The position numbers and the translations under genes are program-made. This document shows, in pieces, positions 43,019-51,843 of a stretch of DNA of 64,000 bases. Within the stretch, counting starts at the first letter, position 1; every line of letters starts with the position of its first letter. The notes beneath the pieces were generated by a model. It was not told the DNA's origin. It was given only the letters and a program-made list of their open reading frames with translations, and made no database searches. This DNA is from Vibrio ouci (GTDB taxonomy: Bacteria; Pseudomonadota; Gammaproteobacteria; Enterobacterales; Vibrionaceae), in assembly GCF_004551525.1 (NCBI RefSeq), contig NZ_SATR01000002.1:1-64000 (forward strand), in the 5' to 3' direction.

Positions 43019-43381
43019 TTAATCTTCTTCTACCAAGCTTACATCGTCTGCGTAGTCTTCAATGCTGCTAGCATCAGGCTTAGTGCGACCATTTAGCGTA
43101 TGGAAACGCTTGCGACCACGAGCCAGTTGAACATACTTTAGCCATACGCGTTCTAGTTTTGACTTCGCTTTACCTGGCAGAGCCAGTACTTTTACGAAGT
43201 GCTTTTCTTCGGCGTTTTCTGGTTGCAGTTCACCAGACTCCAAACCAAGCATGGTGTCACCATAAAGGGTTAGGATTTCTTCCTCTACAAGCGTAAAATC
43301 ACCCGACTTGGCAAAGCCTCGTGGGAATTTAGTGTTGTCGTAAAAACGTTTTTTGCCATGACGAAATTGAGTGTCTGACAT
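43019..43381 (-). CDS. maoP: MaoP/DUF413 family protein
   Basis: 120 residues matching the YifE/MaoP family: FRHGKKRFYDNTKFPRGFAK at the N-terminus and RKRFHTLNGR at the C-terminus. In E. coli MaoP organises the origin macrodomain together with the maoS site. Here, as in E. coli, it is divergent from hdfR. The assignment rests on both sequence and this context. Confidence 0.82.
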   Translation of the reverse strand: MSDTQFRHGKKRFYDNTKFPRGFAKSGDFTLVEEEILTLYGDTMLGLESGELQPENAEEKHFVKVLALPGKAKSKLERVWLKYVQLARGRKRFHTLNGRTKPDASSIEDYADDVSLVEED

Positions 43382-43470
43382 TTTGGTAGCCTCTATAAAT
43401 ACCTACATGGGGAACTAGAGCGAAAAGTAGGCGTAAAATTCATAAAAGAAAAACAAAACCTTTTTATCTT

Positions 43471-43485
43471 AACTATTGAATAGTT
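43471..43485. promoter_or_regulatory. 15-bp palindrome in the maoP-hdfR intergenic region
   Basis: AACTATTGAATAGTT is a perfect palindrome with arms of 7 and a central G. It lies almost midway between the two divergent starts (43381 and 43578). It may be an HdfR operator or a counterpart of the maoS site; I cannot compare sequences. Confidence 0.55.
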
Positions 43486-43577
43486 TTATTAAATTTAGAT
43501 AACACTTTAGTGATTGAAAGATTATAAAGTTTCACCGTACTTGCTAACCTTACAAGATTGTCGGTAGAGGTAACCCA

Positions 43578-44474
43578 ATGGACGTAAAAGTCTTCAGAAC
43601 GTTTTTAGAGCTGGCTCAAGTCAGACATTTTGGTAAAGCTGCAGAAAACCTATACATCACCCAAGCAGCGGTGAGTGCTCGTATTAAGCAGCTAGAAAGC
43701 TACTTTGATACTCAGCTGTTTATTCGCGACCGTAACAACATCAAATTGACCTCATCCGGTGAACGACTCATTGGCTATGCTGAAGTTATGGTGAGCACTT
43801 TGCAGCAAGCTAAGTTAGAGCTTTCTCTAGAAAGTGGCAAAGCATTACAACTGACCCTAGGCGGCACGCCGAGCGTATGGGATGCCTATTTGCAAAACTG
43901 TTTGAGTTTAGTGACTGACCAATTTGAAGGTTATGGCTTTATGGCGGAGATCATGGGCCGTGAGGTTCTCAATCGTCAGCTACAAGAGCGTACGCTCGAT
44001 ATGGCGTTTGCGTTTGATCAGATTAAGGCCGATGAGCTGAACTGCAAAAAAGTGGCAGACGTGGTGCTGATTTTGGTTTCTACCCAAGAAGATGCGTTAG
44101 AGAGCGTGTTTGAAGGTAAATATGTTTATGTTGACTGGGGAACCAAGTTTGCGTCAGAACATGCAGAGCGACACCCTAAGATTCCAGCGCCTTATTTACG
44201 TACATCAACAGCACGTATCGCCCTAGACTTCATTCTTGAAAAGGGAGGAAGTGCTTACTTACCTGCATCTTTAGTTGAACCGTTCTTAGCGAGTGGTCAG
44301 CTATACAAGGTACGTGGGGTGGAAGATTGGTATCGTCCAATTTACCTTAGTTACCGTAAGGCAAGTACCTCGGTTGAAGCGATTAAGCAGGTCGAAGAGT
44401 TAGTTAAGACTATCGATCCCGTGACTGCATACAGTCTACAACAGATGGCCGATCTGCCTGTTGATGACGAATAA
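43578..44474 (+). CDS. hdfR: LysR-family regulator HdfR
   Basis: 298 residues. The helix-turn-helix reads FGKAAENLYITQAAVSARIK near residues 16-35; the start MDVKVFRTFLELA is typical of HdfR. In E. coli HdfR represses flhDC and others. It is divergent from maoP as in enterobacteria. A GTAGAGGTAACCC stretch before the ATG provides a ribosome binding site. Confidence 0.82.
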   Translation: MDVKVFRTFLELAQVRHFGKAAENLYITQAAVSARIKQLESYFDTQLFIRDRNNIKLTSSGERLIGYAEVMVSTLQQAKLELSLESGKALQLTLGGTPSVWDAYLQNCLSLVTDQFEGYGFMAEIMGREVLNRQLQERTLDMAFAFDQIKADELNCKKVADVVLILVSTQEDALESVFEGKYVYVDWGTKFASEHAERHPKIPAPYLRTSTARIALDFILEKGGSAYLPASLVEPFLASGQLYKVRGVEDWYRPIYLSYRKASTSVEAIKQVEELVKTIDPVTAYSLQQMADLPVDDE

Positions 44475-44486
44475 CCAATGACACAT

Positions 44487-44516
44487 AAAAAAGCCTCGGG
44501 ATCCCGAGGCTTTTTT
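44487..44516. terminator. Bidirectional terminator after hdfR
   Basis: Palindromic stem AAAAAAGCCTCGGGA/TCCCGAGGCTTTTTT (44487-44516) with T runs on both strands. It separates hdfR from the convergent small gene at 44532. Confidence 0.9.
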
Positions 44517-44531
44517 GTAATATGTTTTTAT

Positions 44532-44741
44532 CTATAGACTCATTAAGCTTTCGATCGATTCCTCAATGCTCATTTCGTGATACGAACGTATAGAATGACC
44601 ATCAGACGCATCAATCAATATACGGTCAATGTTGGTGGGACCGTGCTGGTCAATTATACCTAGTGTTTGTTCAACATCATCACACGTCATAGTGAGATTA
44701 TCTTTAAGCACAACAGTGCAAGAGTGCAGGTTCATAGCCAA
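44532..44741 (-). CDS. Small conserved-looking protein, unrecognised
   Basis: 69 residues, soluble and acidic, no signal peptide. MAMNLHSCTVVLKDNLTMTC is followed by DDVEQTLGIIDQHG and ends SIEESIESLMSL. A normal ribosome binding site (GGAAG near 44750 on the minus strand) precedes it, and a terminator follows at its 3' side, so it is probably a real gene. No family recognised. Confidence 0.65.
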   Translation of the reverse strand: MAMNLHSCTVVLKDNLTMTCDDVEQTLGIIDQHGPTNIDRILIDASDGHSIRSYHEMSIEESIESLMSL

Positions 44742-44884
44742 CTTCCTTATTATTTATTGTCTGCACTGTTAATCCTAGAAGAAGAATATCCATTGGCAAA
44801 TACGCTTTAGTTCCGAAAGTGGCTAGTATTTGCCTAATGAAGCTTTAAACTTTAGATAACAGTTTGAAGAATATTAGGAATATG

Positions 44885-46249
44885 ATGGAAAACGGATTTA
44901 CCTCTTTAACGCAAAATGATTGTCATATTGCTCGAATGGCGCGAGACAGACGCTTTGATGGCCGTTTTTATGTGGCGGTAAAAACAACGGGTATCTTCTG
45001 TCGACCTATCTGTCCGGCTAATTTACCTAAGGAAGAGAACGTCGAGTATTTCCTAGATAAAGCGCAAGCCTTACAGGCGGGATATCGACCGTGTCTGCGT
45101 TGCAGGCCTGATAGTGCGCCAAGTTCTTGGGCTTGGAAAGGCGTAGAGGCGACGTTTCAAAGAGCGGTAAACTTAATCGAGCAAGGCGCTTTAACTCACT
45201 CCTCGTTAACTGATCTTTCTGAGCGCTTGGGCATTTCTGATCGATACCTGCGTAAACTTTTTACCCAGCACATCGGTATGTCACCTAAGCAGTATGCGAT
45301 TTGTTATCAGTTGATGTTTGCCAAGCAATTGTTGCACACGACCAAGCTGACGATTACCGATATTGCTCTTGCGAGTGGATTCAATAGTGTTCGACGCTTT
45401 AATGACGCCTTTAAGCAGACGTTAAAGCTAGCCCCAAGTCAGATACGTAAAGATACCAACCTCGACAACCGTGTGAACCATGTCGATCTGGCGTTTCGAG
45501 GGCCACTAGATTGGCAGCATATGCTCGACTTCTACCAATTAAGATCAATTGAGGGATTGGAGCAAGTGACGCCGGAATCGTATCAGCGGTACATTCGAAT
45601 CGAAGATTGCCGCGGGTGGTTTGCTATTTCTAATCCCAAACCGGGTGTGATGAGGGTTGAATTCAAACTTGATGACATGACCAAGTTACGTACGCTGGTC
45701 AATCAAGTCCGCCGTATGTTTGATTTAGACAGTGATGTTTTGCAAATTGAGTCTCAACTTAGTGAAATTGAGCCCGATTTGATTATGCGTTCTGGTATTC
45801 GTATTCCCGGAGTTTGGAGCCCTTGGGAAGCGGGCGTTAGAGCCATTTTAGGCCAGCAAGTATCGATCAAAGCGGCGATTGGGCAATTGAATTTGCTGAC
45901 TCAGACGCTACAGCCAAATGGCGTGACGCACTTTCCTACTCCGCAAGAAATTAGCCAAGCGGACCTGGCATTTTTAAAAATGCCACAGAGTCGAAAAGAA
46001 ACGTTATCAAGGTTTGCTGACTATATGGTGGAGCATAGTGATGATCCAGTGGATAATTGGCTCGATTTGAAGGGGATAGGCCCGTGGACAGTCAATTACG
46101 CACGGCTAAGAGGGAAGAGTGAGCCTAATTGCTTTCTTGATAGCGACCTTGTGGTCAAAAAGGCTTGCCAGAAATTCACCCATTTAACCACCGAGACGGT
46201 TTCTCCTTGGGGAAGCTATGCGACATTTCATTGTTGGAGTCACGCATGA
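44885..46249 (+). CDS. Ada-AlkA fusion: methyl-phosphotriester sensor, AraC regulator and 3-methyladenine DNA glycosylase
   Basis: 454 residues from the ATG at 44885, chosen because AGGA lies 5 bases upstream; a TTG at 44864 and an ATG at 44882 are in frame. Domains: Ada zinc domain with Cys39, Cys43, Cys70 and Cys73 (FCRPIC..., RPCLRC), AraC helix-turn-helix (about 90-180), AlkA N-domain (about 190-270) and HhH-GPD glycosylase with LKGIGPWTVNYARLR and the catalytic Asp in LDSDLVVKKA. The usual Ada C-terminal methyltransferase is absent and is supplied by ogt, which overlaps the stop (ATGA). It repairs and responds to alkylated DNA. Confidence 0.9.
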   Translation: MENGFTSLTQNDCHIARMARDRRFDGRFYVAVKTTGIFCRPICPANLPKEENVEYFLDKAQALQAGYRPCLRCRPDSAPSSWAWKGVEATFQRAVNLIEQGALTHSSLTDLSERLGISDRYLRKLFTQHIGMSPKQYAICYQLMFAKQLLHTTKLTITDIALASGFNSVRRFNDAFKQTLKLAPSQIRKDTNLDNRVNHVDLAFRGPLDWQHMLDFYQLRSIEGLEQVTPESYQRYIRIEDCRGWFAISNPKPGVMRVEFKLDDMTKLRTLVNQVRRMFDLDSDVLQIESQLSEIEPDLIMRSGIRIPGVWSPWEAGVRAILGQQVSIKAAIGQLNLLTQTLQPNGVTHFPTPQEISQADLAFLKMPQSRKETLSRFADYMVEHSDDPVDNWLDLKGIGPWTVNYARLRGKSEPNCFLDSDLVVKKACQKFTHLTTETVSPWGSYATFHCWSHA

Positions 46250-46725
46250 AAAAATTTTTTTATACCACTTATACCTCACCATTAGGTGTCATGACCCTAC
46301 AAGTTAATGATGATGGCATGCTTGGTGCATGGTTTGAGACACAAACGACGCAACCAGAGAGCTTAGGTGAGTACGTAGAAGATCATTACTTACTCAATCA
46401 CATTACTACTCAACTGGATGAGTATTTTTCTGGTCAACGTAGAGTATTTGATATACCTTTGGCAGCAAACGGAACGGAGTTCCAAAAAAAGGTTTGGCAC
46501 GCATTAACCACGATTCCTTATGGGCAAACGTGGAGCTATCAAGATTTAGCCCATGCGATTGATAACCCTAAAGCGGTTAGAGCTGTTGGATTGGCAAATG
46601 GCAAAAATCCAATTTCGATTGTTGTTCCTTGTCATCGTGTTATCGGTAAAAATGGTAAACTGACTGGCTATGCTGGTGGGGTTGAACGAAAAGCCAAACT
46701 ATTGGAATTGGAGAAAACGAGGTAG
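46246..46725 (+). CDS. ogt: Methylated-DNA-protein-cysteine methyltransferase (Ogt)
   Basis: 159 residues. The active-site motif IVVPCHRVIG carries the acceptor Cys; GTEFQKKVWHALTTIPYG is the helix-turn-helix region. The start ATG at 46246 overlaps the Ada-AlkA stop, so the two are translated together, giving an alkylation-repair unit. An upstream in-frame start exists but would lengthen the protein without conserved residues. Confidence 0.92.
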   Translation: MKKFFYTTYTSPLGVMTLQVNDDGMLGAWFETQTTQPESLGEYVEDHYLLNHITTQLDEYFSGQRRVFDIPLAANGTEFQKKVWHALTTIPYGQTWSYQDLAHAIDNPKAVRAVGLANGKNPISIVVPCHRVIGKNGKLTGYAGGVERKAKLLELEKTR

Positions 46726-46727
46726 TA

Positions 46728-47105
46728 ATGGGAGTAAAGCACTGGAAAATGACACTTGGTGTTGTCGGCTTTTTATTCGCTGGCTTATTGGGTTGCTCGG
46801 AGGAAAAAGCCGAGAGATTGCTCAATAAAGAAACCTACTCATTTATTGGCATCTATGAGAATCAGCATAACGGTGATTTGCTCAAGTTTAGTGATGCAGA
46901 AATTACAGTGACTAAAGAAAGGGGTGAAACTTATACCAAACCCTTTGAAGTCGATGGCGATAACTTGATTATCCAGATGCGCAATAACTCCAAAGAGAAG
47001 CGTGATGATATCGTGATGCGTATTCACGGAGATAATGAGCTGTTAACCTGTAGTGTTTGTGCGAAATATCAACTCTCTAGCACTTGGGTTAAGCGCTTCG
47101 ACTAA
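46728..47105 (+). CDS. Small lipoprotein of unknown function
   Basis: 125 residues with a signal and lipobox (FLFAGLLGC, Cys near residue 23). The mature part is a small beta-rich domain with a CSVC pair near the C-terminus (TCSVCAKYQ), possibly a disulfide. It follows ogt by 2 bases and is probably cotranscribed. No family recognised. Confidence 0.7.
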   Translation: MGVKHWKMTLGVVGFLFAGLLGCSEEKAERLLNKETYSFIGIYENQHNGDLLKFSDAEITVTKERGETYTKPFEVDGDNLIIQMRNNSKEKRDDIVMRIHGDNELLTCSVCAKYQLSSTWVKRFD

Positions 47106-47125
47106 TCCATGAACGATAGATTATG

Positions 47126-47161
47126 AACAACAAGAGCTGCATTTACGCAGCTCTTGTTGTT
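47126..47161. terminator. Bidirectional terminator between the lipoprotein gene and nhaD
   Basis: AACAACAAGAGCTGC (47126-47140) and GCAGCTCTTGTTGTT (47147-47161) form a 15-bp stem with a 6-base loop, then TTT. It separates two convergent genes. Confidence 0.88.
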
Positions 47162-47178
47162 TTAGATGCCCGTATTGT

Positions 47179-48618
47179 TTAGTTGAATAGAGCGGAGTTC
47201 ATCATTAGGTGGACCGCAATACTTGCCACATAGCCAACAGCAATGACAGGCATCCATTTAAGGTGGCCAAAGAAGGTGTATTTGCCATGTGCTGCACCCA
47301 TCAGGGCTACGCCAGCGGCAGAACCAATTGAGAGTAAGCTACCACCAACACCTGCGGTCAGCGTCACTAGCAGCCAGTTACCCATATCCATTGTCGGTTC
47401 CATGGTTAACACGGCAAACATCACCGGTATGTTATCGACAATAGCAGAAAGAATCCCCACCATGACGTTGGCCCAGATTGGGTCCCATTGGGTATACATC
47501 ACCTCAGAAATAAGTCCCAGAAAACCAAGCAAGCTTAGACCACCGACACACATTACGACGCCATAGAAAAACAACAGCGTATCCCACTCGGCATGAGAGA
47601 CTCGTCTAAAGACATCGAATGGAACAACAGAACCTAGGCGTTTGAGCGCGTGATCATCTCGATTCTCGATCGCTATAGCGGCTTTTTTATGCAGTGATGC
47701 TTTGAGGGTTCTGCGCAGGAAAAAACCAAAGAACTGCAGATACGCCAGACCCATCATCATGCCAATCACTGGTGGGAAATGCAGCACAGCATGGAACGCA
47801 ACTGCTGTCGCGATGGTAAGGATAAACAGGGCAACGATACGTCGTGCACCGCGTTTAAGTTCGACATGCTGGTGGACAACATTTGGGCTGGTGTTTGGAA
47901 CAAAAAACGACATGATTAACGCAGGTAGTACGTAATTGACCACGGAAGGGACAAACAGTGGCATAAATTCAGCAAATGACACATGCCCAGCCTGCCAAAC
48001 CATCAGGGTTGTGATATCACCAAATGGGCTAAATGCACCGCCTGCGTTCGCGGCCACCACAATGTTGATACAGGCAAGGTTGATAAAGCGAGGGTTATCT
48101 CCACCGACCTTCATGACCACAGCACACATTAATAGTGCCGTCGTAAGGTTGTCGGCAATCGGTGAAATAAAGAAGGCCAAAATACCGGTTAACCAGAATA
48201 GGGTCTTGAAGTTAAATCCTTTACCGACCATCCACGCTTGTAGGGCATCAAAAAGCCGCCTTTCTTCCATCGCACTGATATAGGTCATCGCCACCAAGAG
48301 GAACAGCAGCAACTCGGCGTATTCAAGCAAGTTGTGTTCAAGAGCAGCTTTCGCTATTTCAATTTGGTCGTACTGAGAGTAGACATAGCCAATCATCGCC
48401 CAAATCACACCCGCTGCAAGCAACACGGGTTTTGACTTACGCAACTGCAAATATTCTTCAAGCATTACCAGGGCATAGGCAATGGCGAAGATGATCAGTG
48501 CAGCATAGCCGATTGTTGATTCAGTTAAGGGAAGCGTTTGACTGGAATTGGTGGCGGCAAAGCTAGATATGGGCAATAGAAAAAGGGTAACAACAAAAAT
48601 GAACCACGGCATTTTCAT
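47179..48618 (-). CDS. nhaD: Na+/H+ antiporter, NhaD type
   Basis: 479 residues with a signal-like N-terminus (MKMPWFIFVVTLFLLPISSFA) and about 12 further helices. Sequences such as FISPIADNLTTALLMCAVVM and NAGGAFSPFGDITTLMVWQAG match the NhaD/ion-transporter family, as does the symmetrical ..DNIPVMFAVLTME element near residue 405. It exchanges Na+ or Li+ for H+ at alkaline pH, typical of vibrios. Confidence 0.88.
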   Translation of the reverse strand: MKMPWFIFVVTLFLLPISSFAATNSSQTLPLTESTIGYAALIIFAIAYALVMLEEYLQLRKSKPVLLAAGVIWAMIGYVYSQYDQIEIAKAALEHNLLEYAELLLFLLVAMTYISAMEERRLFDALQAWMVGKGFNFKTLFWLTGILAFFISPIADNLTTALLMCAVVMKVGGDNPRFINLACINIVVAANAGGAFSPFGDITTLMVWQAGHVSFAEFMPLFVPSVVNYVLPALIMSFFVPNTSPNVVHQHVELKRGARRIVALFILTIATAVAFHAVLHFPPVIGMMMGLAYLQFFGFFLRRTLKASLHKKAAIAIENRDDHALKRLGSVVPFDVFRRVSHAEWDTLLFFYGVVMCVGGLSLLGFLGLISEVMYTQWDPIWANVMVGILSAIVDNIPVMFAVLTMEPTMDMGNWLLVTLTAGVGGSLLSIGSAAGVALMGAAHGKYTFFGHLKWMPVIAVGYVASIAVHLMMNSALFN

Positions 48619-48954
48619 ACTTTCACTCCTTGAAAGTTCTTGGAAAGTTATTGTTTTTATGATGAATCCATTCTAAAGAGGAATTGATAATCGGTATGTG
48701 AAGTAGGTTCAATCTGTTCGAATTGTCACCAATTGATTAACTGATTATGACTAAAGTATGAATCTTTATGATATGCAATGTTGATTTTTATGGTTGGCTT
48801 GATGTTCTGTTTATGGTGCTAATCACAAAATATGATAGTAGATGAAAAGTCATTAATAGTTTGTATCACTATTTGATTCCGATCATCACTGTCGCAATGA
48901 CTTTGAATCAAGATCCTATGTGTTCTGTTCCACATAAGAAAACATAGGTGAATT
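48619..48954. promoter_or_regulatory. Divergent promoter region nhaD / yjiH-like, with two leader inverted repeats
   Basis: 336 bases without a gene. Close to the yjiH-like start, CCTATGT (48915-48921) pairs with ACATAGG (48942-48948), which includes the ribosome binding site, while ATGTG (48918-48922) pairs with CACAT (48931-48935). The two pairings share bases and exclude each other, as in simple translational control. The remainder is AT-rich. Confidence 0.5.
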
Positions 48955-49689
48955 ATGTCCGATCCAACTCAAAAAGAACGCAAAGTTACGTGGGGATGCT
49001 ACGTTGCCTTAGCGTTCGCAGTGGTATTTTTCTCTGGCTTGATGAAGTCAAATGACTGGTACGGTGTGCTCGATTTTACAACGCTAAATGGTTCATTTGG
49101 TAAAGTCGCGTATGACGTTAAAGAGACCGCTGAAGGCGTAGAAGCGGCAACAACCTCGCTACGTGGTAAAGGCGGCAGCGGCGCTCGTGATGGCTTTATC
49201 TTTGCGTTAACTCTGATCCCAACGGTTATGTTCGCACTGGGTGTGATCAACGTCCTTGAGCATTACGGTGCATTAGATGCTGCGCGTAAGCTTTTGACTC
49301 CGCTACTTCGTCCACTAATGGGTATTCCTGGTAGTTCAGGTCTTGCTCTTATCGCTTCATTGCAAAGTACCGATGCCGGTGCGGCAATGACCCGTCAGTT
49401 AAAAGACGAAGGGCGATTAACAAAACGTGAAACCGATGTGTTCACTATGTTCCAGTTCACTGCCGGTGCCACCATCGTTAACTTCTTCTCATCAGGTGCA
49501 GTGCTATTTACTCTGACTTTAGCCGACGGTTCTTTAGCGGTGACGTCATCAATCGGCTTAGCGGTAGCGATTATGTTCGTGTTTAAGTTTGTCGGTGCGA
49601 ACCTATTCCGTATCTACCTAAACCTAACTGAAGGTAAAGCTGATAAAGAAGACAAAGAGACTGAGAACCTAAAAGAGGAGACGGCATAA
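48955..49689 (+). CDS. YjiH-like nucleoside-recognition (Gate) membrane protein
   Basis: 244 residues with about six helices. LALIASLQSTDAGAAMTRQL and FMFQFTAG-type (MFQFTAGATIVNFFSSG) stretches belong to the Gate/nucleoside-recognition fold. The AGGTG ribosome binding site is at 48946-48950. It overlaps the next gene by one base (ATAATGA). With the YjiG-like partner it probably forms a transporter. Confidence 0.8.
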   Translation: MSDPTQKERKVTWGCYVALAFAVVFFSGLMKSNDWYGVLDFTTLNGSFGKVAYDVKETAEGVEAATTSLRGKGGSGARDGFIFALTLIPTVMFALGVINVLEHYGALDAARKLLTPLLRPLMGIPGSSGLALIASLQSTDAGAAMTRQLKDEGRLTKRETDVFTMFQFTAGATIVNFFSSGAVLFTLTLADGSLAVTSSIGLAVAIMFVFKFVGANLFRIYLNLTEGKADKEDKETENLKEETA

Positions 49690-50156
49690 TGAGCGAAGTT
49701 AAAGCAAGAAAACCTATGGTAACGGACATTTTCGTTGAAGGTGCTAAAAAAGGTTGGGTGATTGCAACTACCTCTACCGTTCCTAACGTACTGATGGCAT
49801 TTGTGATCATCAAAGCGCTGCAAATTACCGGCGCATTGGATGCGATGGGGACAATCTTCTCACCGATTATGGCGGTATTTGGCTTGCCGGGTGAAGCGGC
49901 AGCAGTATTGATTGGCGCATGGATGTCGATGGGCGGCGCGGTTGGTGTTGTGATTACCCTGTTTGACCAAGGTATTCTTAATGGTGCGCATATCGCTATT
50001 TTGGCACCTGCTATCTACCTAATGGGTTCTCAAGTTCAGTACATGGGACGCATCATGGGTCCAATCGGTACCGAAGGTCGCTACATTCCTGTGATGATCG
50101 CTATTTCAGTACTTAACGCATTCGGCGCAATGCTTGTTATGAACCTATTCGTTTAA
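49689..50156 (+). CDS. YjiG-like membrane protein
   Basis: 155 residues with about four helices (VLMAFVIIKALQITGAL, AAAVLIGAWMSMGGAVGVVI, MIAISVLNAFGAMLVMNLFV). It is the partner of the YjiH-like protein. In E. coli yjiG and yjiH lie beside the isoaspartyl dipeptidase iadA; here an M20 peptidase follows, suggesting peptide or amino-acid-derivative uptake and hydrolysis. Confidence 0.78.
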   Translation: MSEVKARKPMVTDIFVEGAKKGWVIATTSTVPNVLMAFVIIKALQITGALDAMGTIFSPIMAVFGLPGEAAAVLIGAWMSMGGAVGVVITLFDQGILNGAHIAILAPAIYLMGSQVQYMGRIMGPIGTEGRYIPVMIAISVLNAFGAMLVMNLFV

Positions 50157-50165
50157 GGTTACGCT

Positions 50166-51290
50166 ATGAACTTTTCACTGAACGACTATTTAGCCGAGCT
50201 GCGTCCACTGATTGACGTCGATTGCGGTACTTATACTATCGATGGCATTAAATTTATCGCTGATCAGTTTGAAGCTAAATTTGCTGAGCTAGCAGGTTGG
50301 CAGGTAAAGCGCATTGATTGTGGCAAAGCAGGCGTAGGCTTAGAGATTCGTAACAAGCCTGAAGCAGAACAGATTGATGTGATGTTGATTGGCCATATGG
50401 ATACCGTTTTCCCTGTGGGCACAGCGGAACTTCGCCCAATGACCACCGATGCTGAAAAAGCGTACGGTCCGGGCGTGTCTGACATGAAATCAGGCCTGCT
50501 TAATGTGGTCTACGCGATGCGTAACCTTGATCAAGCGGTGCTAGATAAACTGTCTATCTGTATTTGTATGAATCCAGATGAAGAAACAGGCTCGCTCGAT
50601 TCAGTCGATTGGATTCAAGCAACGGCGAAACAAGCGAAAAACGTTTTGGTTGCCGAAGCAGCGCGTGCAGATGGCGGTTTAGTCAAAGCGCGTAAAGGCA
50701 TGGCGCGCTATAAGCTGACCTTCAGTGGTGTTGCGGCTCACGCAGGTAATGAACCAGAAAATGGCCGCAGTGCGATCACTGAAATGGCTAACTGGATCAT
50801 TGCGATTAACGCGATGACTAACTTTGAGTCAGGTACCACGCTGAACGTGGGAATTGTGTCTGGTGGTGCAGGTGCGAACATTGTTCCTGAGCATGCTGAA
50901 GCGATTGTTGATGTGCGCTTCTGGAGCAACGCTGAGTATGATGATGTGGATACTGAGTTGAATGGTCTCACTCAACGTCCATTTATTGATGGCGTCTCAA
51001 TCCAGTTAGAGCGTGAAGCATACAAGCCTTCCATGGTGCCAAGCGAGCAGACTGAAGCCTTGATGACGTTAGTCGAGCAGGCGGCAGATGAGCTATCTAT
51101 CGACATTAACTGGAAAGAAGTGGGTGGTGGTTCAGATGCGAACAACACGGCTATTTTAGGTGTACCAACGCTTGATGGTTTAGGGCCAATAGGTGCTGGT
51201 TTCCACAGTGACCAAGAGTACTTATTACTTGAGTCGATTGAGCCTCGTATCAAGATGTTGATGCGAGTACTAGAAAAGCTTGCTAAGTAA
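50166..51290 (+). CDS. M20 family metallopeptidase (glutamate-carboxypeptidase-like)
   Basis: 374 residues. MLIGHMDTVFPVG holds the first zinc His and Asp, GPGVSDMKSG the bridging Asp, NPDEETGS the catalytic Glu, and AEAARADGG the second Glu/Asp pair. The GFHSDQEY His near the C-terminus completes the site. Length and motifs fit CPG2-like hydrolases that cleave C-terminal Glu or related amides. It starts 10 bases after the YjiG-like gene and is the last gene of the unit. Confidence 0.85.
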   Translation: MNFSLNDYLAELRPLIDVDCGTYTIDGIKFIADQFEAKFAELAGWQVKRIDCGKAGVGLEIRNKPEAEQIDVMLIGHMDTVFPVGTAELRPMTTDAEKAYGPGVSDMKSGLLNVVYAMRNLDQAVLDKLSICICMNPDEETGSLDSVDWIQATAKQAKNVLVAEAARADGGLVKARKGMARYKLTFSGVAAHAGNEPENGRSAITEMANWIIAINAMTNFESGTTLNVGIVSGGAGANIVPEHAEAIVDVRFWSNAEYDDVDTELNGLTQRPFIDGVSIQLEREAYKPSMVPSEQTEALMTLVEQAADELSIDINWKEVGGGSDANNTAILGVPTLDGLGPIGAGFHSDQEYLLLESIEPRIKMLMRVLEKLAK

Positions 51291-51317
51291 TTTCTCCCCC
51301 ACACCATAAAAATGAAG

Positions 51318-51349
51318 AAATCCTCAAGTGAAAGCTTGGGGATTTTTTT
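51318..51349 (+). terminator. Terminator after the M20 peptidase gene
   Basis: AAATCCTCAAG (51318-51328) and CTTGGGGATTT (51335-51345), one G-T pair included, form a stem followed by T residues to 51349. Confidence 0.8.
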
Positions 51350-51429
51350 ATTGAGATGCGTTGGTTAATCTCTCGTTCATGTTTACATCGGTACAATCTG
51401 TGCCATCAATGGGAAATTTGGAGGCAAAG

Positions 51430-51792
51430 ATGGACTCAGCTGCGACTCTAAAAGCAATGTCAGACCAAACCGCTCAAGCACCCGATGAAAAAACCTTTTG
51501 GACAAAGATGAAAGGTTCAGTGAAAAAGGCGGGTGAAGAGTTAGCCGTTATGGGCATTAAATCGTGGCTTGCGATGACTGACTCAGAGACATCGGTAAAG
51601 CATAAAGCGGTTCTGGGCGGCGCATTAGCCTATTTTGTATTACCTACCGATATGGTGCCAGATGTGATTGCTGGTGTGGGTTTTACCGATGATATGGCCG
51701 CACTGACGTTAGCGGCAAATTCGGTCGGAAGTGCGATCAAACCAGAGCATGAAGAACAAGCTAGAACAAAGCTACAGGCAATGACTGAATAG
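51430..51792 (+). CDS. DUF1232 (YkvA-like) protein
   Basis: 120 residues from the ATG at 51430, which follows GGAGG at 51420-51424; a TTG at 51361 is not credible. VLGGALAYFVLPTDMVPDVI and GFTDDMAALTLAANSVGS are the DUF1232 signature, with the P-x-D-x-x-P-D motif. Function unknown; one hydrophobic helix suggests membrane association. Confidence 0.85.
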   Translation: MDSAATLKAMSDQTAQAPDEKTFWTKMKGSVKKAGEELAVMGIKSWLAMTDSETSVKHKAVLGGALAYFVLPTDMVPDVIAGVGFTDDMAALTLAANSVGSAIKPEHEEQARTKLQAMTE

Positions 51793-51807
51793 TTTGCTGG
51801 TAAAAGA

Positions 51808-51834
51808 AAGCCCGGATTCGTTCCGGGCTTTTTT
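51808..51834. terminator. Terminator between the DUF1232 gene and the protease gene
   Basis: AAGCCCGGA (51808-51816) and TCCGGGCTT (51822-51830) pair around TTCGT and are followed by TTTT. Confidence 0.88.
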
Positions 51835-51843
51835 GTGTTGGTT

